A DNA stretch of 38,855 nucleotides from Embleya sp040605455. GTDB lineage: Bacteria > Actinomycetota > Actinomycetes > Streptomycetales > Streptomycetaceae. The stretch spans positions 1-38,855 of the forward strand of contig NZ_JBEXCV010000085.1 in NCBI RefSeq assembly GCF_040605455.1. Direction: 5' to 3'. The notes under the pieces are model-generated. The model was not told the origin of the DNA. It worked only from the letters and a program-made list of their open reading frames with translations, and did no database searches. Of this stretch, positions 16,420-23,470 are shown piece by piece (the stretch's first letter is position 1; each line of letters opens with the position of its first letter). A program made the translations under genes and the position numbers.

Positions 16420-16476
16420 TGACGCACTGTCAATCATGGTTGGGGAGTTGGCCGGGAGACAACTGACGGTCTGTCA
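16420..16476. promoter_or_regulatory. Two TGACGNNNTGTCA operator-like palindromes in a divergent promoter
   Basis: TGACGCACTGTCA (16420-16432) and TGACGGTCTGTCA (16464-16476) are both followed by AT and share a longer direct repeat CTGACG-N2-CTGTCAATC. Their start-to-start distance is 44 bases, about four helical turns. They lie between the SDR start (16397, minus) and the PPOX start (16551, plus), where a TetR-type repressor could control both. The regulator is not adjacent. Confidence 0.65.
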
Positions 16477-16550
16477 ATCGCCCTCTCGGCGTGGCAATGT
16501 TTGACCCAGGCAATAAAAATTCCCGGTGGGTGAGAACGAAGGAGTTCGGC

Positions 16551-17045
16551 ATGGGCGAGCACATGGGCCACGGCGTCAAGCAGCGCGATCGGGTCCGGAT
16601 GACGGACGAGGAGATGGCCGCGTTCCTGGCCGAGCGGCACTCGATGACCATGTCCACGCTCAATGCCGACGGCAGCATCCACTCGGTCGGCATGTGGTAC
16701 GGCTTCATCGAGGGCGAGGTCGGCCTGGAGAGCAAGGCCCGCGCGCAGAAGGTGCTCAACGTGCGTCGCAACCCGACCATCACGTGCCTGGTCGAAGCCG
16801 GCGAGTACTACGAGGAGTTGCGCGGTGTCTCCCTCGTCGGCAAGGCCGAGGTGGTCGAGGAGCCGGAGCGGATCTGGGAGCTGGGGGTGAGCGTGTTCGG
16901 TCGCTATGCGGCACCGTACACCGAGGAGATGCGCCCGGCCGTGGAGATGATGCTGAACAAGCGCGTGGTGATCAAGGTCGTCCCGGACCGGGTCGTGTCC
17001 TGGGACCACCGCAAGCTCGGGCTGCCGTCCACCCGCCCGAGCTGA
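16551..17045 (+). CDS. Pyridoxamine 5'-phosphate oxidase (PPOX)-fold family protein
   Basis: Small flavin- or F420-binding split-barrel protein, 164 aa. The N-terminal part RMTDEEMAAFLAERHSMTMSTL followed by DGSIHSVGMWYGF is the typical PPOX opening, then KARAQKVLNVRRNPTITCLVEAG and YEELRGVSLVGKAEVVEE, which form the barrel and cofactor-binding face. ATG 16551 has a good ribosome site (AAGGAG, 7 bases upstream); the in-frame codon at 16491 has none. Family members use FMN or F420 and reduce diverse substrates or bind haem, so the reaction is unknown. It shares a divergent operator region with the SDR and precedes the acyl-CoA dehydrogenase run by about 190 bases. Confidence 0.85.
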   Translation: MGEHMGHGVKQRDRVRMTDEEMAAFLAERHSMTMSTLNADGSIHSVGMWYGFIEGEVGLESKARAQKVLNVRRNPTITCLVEAGEYYEELRGVSLVGKAEVVEEPERIWELGVSVFGRYAAPYTEEMRPAVEMMLNKRVVIKVVPDRVVSWDHRKLGLPSTRPS

Positions 17046-17196
17046 CCGCCGCGCTCGCGCCCCGCACTGCCCCCGTGCTCGCGCCGTCGGTCGGTGGCTC
17101 GGGTGTGCGCTCGGGGTCGTTTCGGACGCGGGCCGCCGACCGCGGGTGCGGGTGCGGATCTGGCGACGCCGGATCCAGTCAGGTAGCCTGTCCGCT

Positions 17197-17215
17197 TACT
17201 TGATCGAGACAAGTA
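17197..17215 (+). promoter_or_regulatory. Operator-like inverted repeat upstream of the acyl-CoA dehydrogenase run
   Basis: TACTTG (17197-17202) and CAAGTA (17210-17215) are perfect arms around ATCGAGA. The core TTGATCGAGACAAG (17200-17213) matches, with one base changed, TTGATCGAGTCAAG at 23364-23377 before the CoA-ligase gene. It ends 5 bases before the GAGGGAG ribosome site (17221-17227) of the gene starting at 17234, so a bound protein would block the start of transcription or the early leader. A -10-like TAGCCT lies at 17185-17190. Confidence 0.65.
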
Positions 17216-17233
17216 TTGGTGAGGGAGTACACA

Positions 17234-19462
17234 GTGCCGATCGGATTCGCCACCGAGCACCAGGCGTTCGCGGAATCGGTCGCCGGTTTCGTCGCTCGCC
17301 ACGCCTCGATCGAGGCCACCCGCGCAGCCGCGGACGAACTTTCCGCCGGTGCGCTCCCGAACTGCTGGGCCGCGCTGGTCGGCCAGGGGCTGACCGCCGT
17401 GCATTTGCCCGAGGAGCACGGCGGTGCGGGCGCGGGCGTGCTCGAACTCGCCGTCGCCCTCGAAGAGGCCGGCCGCGGCCTGCTGCCCGGCCCGTACCTG
17501 TCCACGGTGCTGACCAGCACCATCCTGGCCCGCTGCGCCGGTCCGGAGGTCGGCAAGGCGGTGTTGCCGCGATTCGCCGAGGGCGCCACCGGAGCGGTCG
17601 CCGTCGCGCCGAGCCTGACCGCGCACCGGACCCGGGACGGCTGGGAGATCGACGGCATCGCCGAACCGGTCCTGGGCGCGGTCGGCGCGACCTACCTGCT
17701 GCTCGGTGCCCGGATCGACACCGACCCCGACCGGGACGAGCAGATCTGGTTCATGGTCGAGCCCGGCGCCCTGGAGAGCGTCGAGGTCCTCCCACTGGAC
17801 CCGGTCGACCTCGCGCGCGGCGTGGCCCGGGTGCGCACGCAGCACCTGGAGATCACCGCGTCCCGGGTGCTGACCGGGATCGACACCGCCAAGGTGCGCG
17901 ACCTGGCCGCCGTGCTCGCCGCCGCCGAGGCGGTCGGGGTGGCCCGCTGGTGCTTCGAGACCGCGCTCGCCTACGTCAAGATCCGCGAGCAGTTCGGCGT
18001 CGCGGTCGGCTCGTTCCAGGCGATCAAGCACAAGGCCGCCACGCTGTTCACCCGGCTGCAACTGGCCACGGCCGCGGCCTGGGACGCGGCCCGGGCCGCC
18101 GACGACACGGTCGAGGACGCCGACGAGCAACTGCGCCTGGCCGCCTCCGAGGCCGCCGTGCTCTGCCTGCCGCTCGCCCGCGAGGTCGCCCTCGACTGCA
18201 TCACCATGCTCGGCGGCATCGGCTTCACCTGGGAGCACGACATCCACCTCTACTGGCGCCGCGCGGTCTTCCTGACCCAGTGGCTGGGCCCGTCGGGCCG
18301 GTGGACCGCACAACTGGGCCGCGCCGCGCTGGAGAGTGTCGACGGTGGCCCCACCCGGCGCTTCGACCTCGAACTCGACGAGGGCGACATCGCCGCCTTC
18401 CGGGCCGAGGTGGCCGCGCGCCTGGCCGAGGCGAACACCCACGCCGAGCCGGCCCGTCGGCGGCGCCTGGCCGAACTCGGCTACGTCTCGCCGCACTACC
18501 CGAAGCCGTACGGCATCGCCGCGAGCCCGGCCCGACAGGTGGTCATCCAGCAGGAGTTCGCCCGCATCGGGCTGACCCAACCGAGCACGGTCATCGGCGA
18601 GTTCGCGCTGCCCACGATCATGGCGCACGGCACCGACGCGCAGCGCGACGCCTACGTGCCGGCCACGCTGCGCGGCGAGATCGTCTGGTGCCAGCTGTTC
18701 AGCGAGCCGGGCGCCGGCTCCGACCTGGCGTCGCTGAGCACCCGGGCGACCAAGGTCGACGGCGGCTGGCTGCTGAACGGCCAGAAGGTGTGGAACTCCA
18801 AGGCGCACGAGGCCCACTTCGGCATCTGCCTGGCCCGCACCGACCCGGACGCGGCCAAGCACAAGGGCATCACCTACTTCATCGTGGACATGGCCACGCC
18901 CGGTATCGACGTGCGCCCGCTCAAGCAGTCCAACGGCCAGTCCGAGTTCAACGAGGTATACCTCGACGACGTGTTCGTGGCCGACGACCAGGTGGTCGGC
19001 GAGGTGCACGCGGGCTGGCGGATCGCCCGCACCACGCTGGCCAACGAGCGGGTGATGATCGCCGGCGGCCCGGGCATGCAGGCGTTCGGCAAACTGCTCG
19101 CCGACATCGGCGAGACCGGCGCCGTCGCGGCGGACACCGCGCTCGCGAGCCGGCTGGGCGCCTTCGCGGCGGAGCACTTCGCGCTGCGTGCGCTGACCCT
19201 GCGCTCGACGCTCCAACAGTTGTCCGGGCTCAACCCGGGCGCCGCCTCCAGCGTGCTCAAGCTCGCGGTCACCGAACACCAGCGGGCCGTGGTCACCGCG
19301 CGTCTGGACCGGATCGGCGCGGCCGGCACCCACCACGACGACCTCGGGGGCGAACTGCTCACCGCCTACCTCTCGCTGCCGGCGGTCCTGCTCGGCGGCG
19401 GCACCCGGGAGATCCAGCTCAACGTCGTCGCCGAACGCATCCTGGGCCTGCCCAGAGGCTGA
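17234..19462 (+). CDS. Fused double acyl-CoA dehydrogenase, FadE34-like
   Basis: A 742-aa protein made of two acyl-CoA dehydrogenase domains in one chain. The N-terminal half (about 1-375) keeps the catalytic-base segment GGIGFTWEHDIHLYWRRA, with the likely glutamate at about residue 334, but lacks a good flavin motif. The C-terminal half (about 380-742) has the flavin-binding CQLFSEPGAGSDLASL near 485-500, WNSKAHEAHFGI and GGGTREIQLNVVAERILGLPRG. In mycobacterial FadE34 (ChsE3) the same division of labour gives an enzyme that desaturates the five-carbon sterol side chain as CoA ester. GTG 17234 was chosen for GAGGGAG 6 bases upstream. It starts a same-strand run of four genes ending at 22799. 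Confidence 0.9.
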   Translation: MPIGFATEHQAFAESVAGFVARHASIEATRAAADELSAGALPNCWAALVGQGLTAVHLPEEHGGAGAGVLELAVALEEAGRGLLPGPYLSTVLTSTILARCAGPEVGKAVLPRFAEGATGAVAVAPSLTAHRTRDGWEIDGIAEPVLGAVGATYLLLGARIDTDPDRDEQIWFMVEPGALESVEVLPLDPVDLARGVARVRTQHLEITASRVLTGIDTAKVRDLAAVLAAAEAVGVARWCFETALAYVKIREQFGVAVGSFQAIKHKAATLFTRLQLATAAAWDAARAADDTVEDADEQLRLAASEAAVLCLPLAREVALDCITMLGGIGFTWEHDIHLYWRRAVFLTQWLGPSGRWTAQLGRAALESVDGGPTRRFDLELDEGDIAAFRAEVAARLAEANTHAEPARRRRLAELGYVSPHYPKPYGIAASPARQVVIQQEFARIGLTQPSTVIGEFALPTIMAHGTDAQRDAYVPATLRGEIVWCQLFSEPGAGSDLASLSTRATKVDGGWLLNGQKVWNSKAHEAHFGICLARTDPDAAKHKGITYFIVDMATPGIDVRPLKQSNGQSEFNEVYLDDVFVADDQVVGEVHAGWRIARTTLANERVMIAGGPGMQAFGKLLADIGETGAVAADTALASRLGAFAAEHFALRALTLRSTLQQLSGLNPGAASSVLKLAVTEHQRAVVTARLDRIGAAGTHHDDLGGELLTAYLSLPAVLLGGGTREIQLNVVAERILGLPRG

Positions 19463-19570
19463 TCCGACGGCGCCCCGCCCGCGCCGGTTCCCGGCGATCG
19501 GCTTTCCGTCCCGGCAACCGGCGATCGACCACCGGCTGTCAGTGCTTTCCACGGCTACCAGGGAGACCAC

Positions 19571-20761
19571 GTGCACATCGCCTACACACCCGAGCAGGAG
19601 GACCTGCGGCGGGAACTGCGCGAGTACTTCGCGCGGATCATGACCCCCGAGATCCGGGCCGAGCAGGCCGCAGGCGAGACCAGCCTGATGGGCAAGGACG
19701 GCGCGTACTGCCGCGTCGTCAAGCAGATGGGCGAGGACGGCTGGCTGGGCATCGGCTGGCCCAAGGAGTATGGCGGCCAGGACCGCTCGATGCTGGAACA
19801 GCTGATCTTCACCGACGAGGCCACCCTGGCCGGCGCGGCGGTGCCCTTCCTGACCATCAACACCGTCGGCCCGACGCTGATGGAGTACGGCACGCAGGAA
19901 CAGCGCGACTTCTTCCTGCCCAAGATCCTCGCCGGCGACATGCACTTCTCGATCGGCTACTCCGAGCCGGGCGCGGGCACCGACCTGGCCGCCCTGACCA
20001 CCAAGGCGGTTCGGGACGGCGACGACTGGATCATCAACGGCCAGAAGATGTGGACCTCGCTGATCCACGTCGCGGACTACGTCTGGCTGGCCGCGCGCAC
20101 CGACCCCGACGCGCCGCGGCACAAGGGCCTGACCATGTTCCTGGTGCCCACGAACGCCGAGGGCTTCTCCTGGACCCCGATCAAGACCATGGGCGGCCAG
20201 ACCACGTCGCAGACGTTCTACGAGAACGTGCGGGTGCCCGCGTCGGCGATGGTCGGCGAGCTCAACGGCGGCTGGAAGCTGATCACCGGCCAGCTCAACC
20301 GCGAGCGGGTGGCCCTGTGTTCGGCGGCGGGCATCCAGCTCGCGCTGCACGAGACCCGGCGCTGGGCCGAGCGGGCCGTGCTGCCGGACGGCTCCCGGGT
20401 GATCGACCGCGAGCATGTGCAGGCCAACCTCGGCCGGGTGCACGCCAAGGTCGAGTTCCTCAAGCTGGTCAACTGGAAGATCGCCTGGTCGGTCGACCAC
20501 GGCACCAAGGTCGGTCCCGCCGACGCCTCGGCGACCAAGATCTTCGGTACCGAGTTCGCCACCGAGGCATACCGGTTGCTGATGGAGTGCATGGGTGAGG
20601 ACGCCTACCTCCAGCAGGACTCGCCCGGCGCGGTGCTGCGCGGTCGACTGGAGAAGATGCACCGCACGGCACTCATCCTCACCTTCGGCGGCGGCACCAA
20701 CGAGGTACAGCGCGACATGATCGCGATGCTGGGCCTCGGCCTGCCCCGACCGCCCCGCTGA
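19571..20761 (+). CDS. Acyl-CoA dehydrogenase, FadE29/FadE26-like subunit
   Basis: Flavin-binding subunit of an acyl-CoA dehydrogenase, 396 aa. It opens IAYTPEQEDLRRELREYFA, has GWLGIGWPKEYGG, the flavin motif GYSEPGAGTDLAALTTKA near residues 128-145, INGQKMWTSLIHVADYVWLA, and ends ILTFGGGTNEVQRDMIAML plus GLGLPRPPR. This tail closely resembles mycobacterial FadE29, the partner of FadE28 in an alpha2-beta2 enzyme acting on the last three carbons of the sterol side chain. The glutamate-bearing loop of a self-sufficient enzyme is not evident, which fits a need for the next gene's product. GTG 19571 follows GGGAGA at 10 to 5 bases upstream. The preceding 108-base gap holds no gene. Confidence 0.9.
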   Translation: MHIAYTPEQEDLRRELREYFARIMTPEIRAEQAAGETSLMGKDGAYCRVVKQMGEDGWLGIGWPKEYGGQDRSMLEQLIFTDEATLAGAAVPFLTINTVGPTLMEYGTQEQRDFFLPKILAGDMHFSIGYSEPGAGTDLAALTTKAVRDGDDWIINGQKMWTSLIHVADYVWLAARTDPDAPRHKGLTMFLVPTNAEGFSWTPIKTMGGQTTSQTFYENVRVPASAMVGELNGGWKLITGQLNRERVALCSAAGIQLALHETRRWAERAVLPDGSRVIDREHVQANLGRVHAKVEFLKLVNWKIAWSVDHGTKVGPADASATKIFGTEFATEAYRLLMECMGEDAYLQQDSPGAVLRGRLEKMHRTALILTFGGGTNEVQRDMIAMLGLGLPRPPR

Positions 20762-20794
20762 CCCGCCGTCACCACGCTGACAAGGACAGGTGAA

Positions 20795-21922
20795 ATGGAC
20801 TTCGGTTACACGGAAGAACAGCAGGACCTGGTGGGCCTGGCGGGGCGGATCCTCGGCGAGCGGGTCACCCACGAGGCGCTCACCGCGCTGGACAAGAAGG
20901 TCGAGCAGGACGGTGAACCGCGCTTCGACCGCGACCTGTGGGCGGAGTTGGCCAAGGCCAACCTGCTCGGGATCGGGCTGCCCGAGGAGTTCGGCGGCTC
21001 GGGCTACGGCGTCTTCGAGCAGTGCCTGATCCTGGAGCAGATCGGCCGCACTCTGGCGCCGGTGCCGTTCGGGCCCTCGATCGCGGTCGCCGCGTCGATC
21101 CTGAACCAAATGGGCACGGACGAGCAGAAGGCGGCCTGGCTGCCGGGGGCAGTGGACGGCTCGCGGATCCTGACCTACGCGCTCGCCGAGCCGTTCGCTC
21201 GGGACGGTGCCGCACCCGCCACCAAGGCGGTGCACACCGACGGGGTCTGGCACCTGGACGGCGTCAAGACCGGGGTGCCGGCCGCGACCGTCGCCGACCT
21301 GATCCTGGTGTCCGCGGATGTGGACGGCCACGCCGGGGTGTTCCTGGTCGACCCGAAGGCCGCGGGTGTGCGGATCGAGGCCCAGCTGACCACAGCCAAG
21401 GAGATCGCGGGCCTGGTCACGCTGGAGCACGCCGTGGGCACCCCGCTCGGCGGTCCCGACGCGGCCCTGAACCTGCGCGACCGGGCCACCCTGGCGCTGT
21501 GCGCGACCCAGCTCGGGGTGACCGAGAAGGCGATGCGCGAGACCGCGAAGTACGCGAGCGAGCGAGTGCAGTTCAAGCGCCCGATCGGCTCCTTCCAGGC
21601 GGTGGGCCACCGGCTCGCCGACGCGTACATCGACGTCGAGGGCATCCGGCTGACCACGTGGCAGGCCGCCTGGCAGGAGGCCGAGGGGTTGGACGCGGCC
21701 GAGGCGATCGCGACCGCGAAGTTCTGGGCGGCCGACGGCGGACACCGCGTCGCGCACGCGGCGGTGCACGTGCACGGCGGCATGGGCGTGGCCGAGGAGC
21801 ATTTCGTGCACCGCTACTTCAACCACGCCAAGCAGCTCGAACTCTCCCTCGGCGGCGCGACCGAGCAGGCGCTGCGGATCGGCGCCGGCTTCGCCGCCAC
21901 GGCCGCGGGCGAGTTCGCCTGA
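20795..21922 (+). CDS. Acyl-CoA dehydrogenase, FadE28/FadE27-like subunit
   Basis: Partner subunit of 375 aa. It begins MDFGYTEEQQDLVGLAGRIL and contains GIGLPEEFGGSGYG. The middle domain (ALAEPFARDGAAPATKAV) lacks the Ser/Thr-rich flavin motif SEPGAGTD present in the preceding protein. It keeps ASERVQFKRPIGSFQAVGHR and HGGMGVAEEHFVHRYF, where a glutamate at about residue 333 is the likely catalytic base. One subunit with the flavin motif and one with the base is the pattern of the mycobacterial FadE26-FadE27 and FadE28-FadE29 heterotetramers. It starts at ATG 20795 after AAGGACAGG, 33 bases from the preceding stop, so the two are probably co-translated. Confidence 0.9.
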   Translation: MDFGYTEEQQDLVGLAGRILGERVTHEALTALDKKVEQDGEPRFDRDLWAELAKANLLGIGLPEEFGGSGYGVFEQCLILEQIGRTLAPVPFGPSIAVAASILNQMGTDEQKAAWLPGAVDGSRILTYALAEPFARDGAAPATKAVHTDGVWHLDGVKTGVPAATVADLILVSADVDGHAGVFLVDPKAAGVRIEAQLTTAKEIAGLVTLEHAVGTPLGGPDAALNLRDRATLALCATQLGVTEKAMRETAKYASERVQFKRPIGSFQAVGHRLADAYIDVEGIRLTTWQAAWQEAEGLDAAEAIATAKFWAADGGHRVAHAAVHVHGGMGVAEEHFVHRYFNHAKQLELSLGGATEQALRIGAGFAATAAGEFA

Positions 21923-21998
21923 TCCGGCCCGCCCCAGCCCGCCTTCGGCCCGGCCGCGCCGGCGCCGCATCCCTGTGATTCCTGGAGACGAACAGAAC

Positions 21999-22799
21999 AT
22001 GAGCGAACCCCACGCCCTGGTCGAGCGGGACGGCCACGTCCTGGTCATCACGATGAACCGCCCGGAGGCCCGGAACGCGGTCACCGGCGAGATGATCGAG
22101 ATCTTGGAGGCCGCCTGGGACGAGGTCAACGACAACCCGGAGATCCGGGTCGCCATCCTCACCGGCGCCGGCGGCGCGTTCTGCGCGGGCGCCGACCTGA
22201 AGGCGATGAGCCGGCGCGCGCCGGGCGACGCGTTCAAGGGCGGCGGCGGCAGGCCGGCCATGGACATGTCCGTGATGAAGTGGTGTCTCAAGGGCTTCAC
22301 CCTCACCAAGCCCCTGATCGCCGCGATCGAGGGACCCGCCATCGCCGGCGGCACCGAGATCCTTCAGGCCACCGACATCCGGGTTGCCGGCGAGTCGGCG
22401 CGCTTCGGCGTGTCCGAGGTCCGCTGGGGCCTGTTCCCGCTCGGTGGGTCGGCGGTGCGCCTGCGCCGCCAGATTCCGTACACTGTCGCCGCCGACCTGC
22501 TGCTCACGGGCCGCCACATCAAGGCGCCCGAAGCCAAGGAGCTCGGTCTGATCGGGCACGTCGTGCCCGATGGCGGCGCACTGGAGAAGGCGAAGGAAAT
22601 CGCCCACCAGATCGCCGCCAACGGTCCGATCGCCGTTCAGGCAGTCCTGCGCGTTCTGCGTGAAACCGACCAGTTGACCGAGGAAGATGCGTTCAAGCTG
22701 GAGTCGCAGATCGGAATGCGGGTGTTCATGAGCGACGACGCCAAGATCGGTCCGCGAGCCTTCGCGGAGAAGAAGACCCCGGAGTTCAAGGGCACCTGA
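21999..22799 (+). CDS. Enoyl-CoA hydratase, EchA19-like
   Basis: Crotonase-fold enzyme, 266 aa, predicted to add water across the 2,3 double bond made by the dehydrogenases. It closely resembles mycobacterial EchA19 over its whole length: ALVERDGHVLVITMNRPEARNA, GAGGAFCAGADLKAMS (oxyanion loop), KPLIAAIEGPAIAGGTEIL, RFGVSEVRWGLFPLGGSAVR (both catalytic glutamate regions), RQIPYTVAADLLLTGRHI, ELGLIGHVVPDG and the tail SDDAKIGPRAFAEKKTPEF. EchA19 hydrates a sterol side-chain enoyl-CoA and is encoded next to FadD19 in M. tuberculosis; here a FadD19-like gene follows about 670 bases on. ATG 21999 gives the family length; GTG 21975 is possible. Confidence 0.92.
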   Translation: MSEPHALVERDGHVLVITMNRPEARNAVTGEMIEILEAAWDEVNDNPEIRVAILTGAGGAFCAGADLKAMSRRAPGDAFKGGGGRPAMDMSVMKWCLKGFTLTKPLIAAIEGPAIAGGTEILQATDIRVAGESARFGVSEVRWGLFPLGGSAVRLRRQIPYTVAADLLLTGRHIKAPEAKELGLIGHVVPDGGALEKAKEIAHQIAANGPIAVQAVLRVLRETDQLTEEDAFKLESQIGMRVFMSDDAKIGPRAFAEKKTPEFKGT

Positions 22800-22828
22800 T
22801 GTGCCATCGGAAGACTTCGGCATGAAAC

Positions 22829-22868
22829 GGGCCCGCCGGGTCAGGGACGGCAATCCCCCGGCGGGTCC
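22829..22868. terminator. Terminator-like hairpin after the dehydrogenase/hydratase run
   Basis: GGGCCCGCCGGG (22829-22840) pairs with CCCGGCGGGTCC (22857-22868) with one G-T pair and a 16-base loop, 30 bases after the hydratase stop and 24 bases before the end of the converging gene remnant. No T-run follows. Confidence 0.65.
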
Positions 22869-22891
22869 TCATCATGTCGACGCAGGGGCGG

Positions 22892-23177
22892 TCATCCGGG
22901 TTGCGTCGGATGCCGGGGCAATCTCGGCGCCGACGCGAGCCCCCGCCGGTCCCGGATCTCCCGGACGAGCTCGACCGCGGCCGGCACGCCGAGCACGACC
23001 CACAGGGTGACCACCATCCGCCCGTCGCTTCTCGGCGAGCACGACCGGCCGGTCCGGACCGCGAACAGCCGGAACGCCGCGATGTAGAGCCCGGGGTGTC
23101 CCGCCGGCGCAGGAACGCGCCCATGCCGCCGTGCCCGACGGACTGGGCCAACTCGTACCGTCCCCCGGAAGGCGCAT
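22892..23177 (-). pseudogene. Small membrane-protein gene broken by two single-base frameshifts
   Basis: A ribosome site GGGGGGAG and ATG at 23177 begin MRLPG; the protein-like sequence then continues in another frame (RYELAQSVGHGGMGAFLRRRDTPG) and then a third (LYIAAFRLFAV, later MVVTLWVVLGVPAAVELVREI, which reads as a membrane helix) to a stop at 22892. Both breaks fall in homopolymer runs, G5 near 23164 and C4 near 23098, and adding one base to each run restores a single frame of about 95 codons with high third-position GC throughout. Either a recently inactivated gene or homopolymer errors in the assembly. I do not recognise the family. Confidence 0.55.
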
Positions 23178-23363
23178 GTCTCCCCCCGGAGTTCGGTGCG
23201 TGATGTGCCTGGACGCGCGGGTCTTCGTGGGCGTGCGGGGCCGGGGCTCGGGCGGACACGCGGGCGTGGAGCCGCCGGCGATTCGGGACTTTCGTGGCGA
23301 GAAAGTACTGCTTGGCGGGTGGGTCCCGACAGTGCTTTGCCGGGTGATGGCGAACCTATTCTT

Positions 23364-23391
23364 TTGATCGAGTCAAGGGTAAGTTGACTCG
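23364..23391 (+). promoter_or_regulatory. Double inverted repeat before the CoA-ligase gene
   Basis: TTGATCGAGTCAAG (23364-23377) matches the site at 17200-17213 except for one base. It overlaps a second, perfect 8-base inverted repeat, CGAGTCAA (23369-23376) with TTGACTCG (23384-23391). A -10-like TATTCT lies at 23357-23362. The sites are about 80 bases upstream of the ligase ATG at 23471. A dimeric regulator shared with the dehydrogenase run is the natural reading. Confidence 0.65.
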
Positions 23392-23470
23392 ACCCTGCTT
23401 GGACCCGGATCGGATCCGTGCCTCGAATCCGGCTTCGGAAGCACCCGTTCATCCGCCGTGGGAGCCGACC

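Noticed and set aside
17197..17215. KstR or KstR2 operator
   Set aside because: The half-sites and spacing do not match the patterns I know for these regulators, although the gene content is of the KstR-regulated kind.
16904..22354. A 1816-codon open frame on the minus strand opposite the acyl-CoA dehydrogenase genes
   Set aside because: It is the antisense of clearly recognised plus-strand genes; long antisense frames are expected at this GC bias, and its product is Gly/Arg/His/Gln-rich without any family motif.
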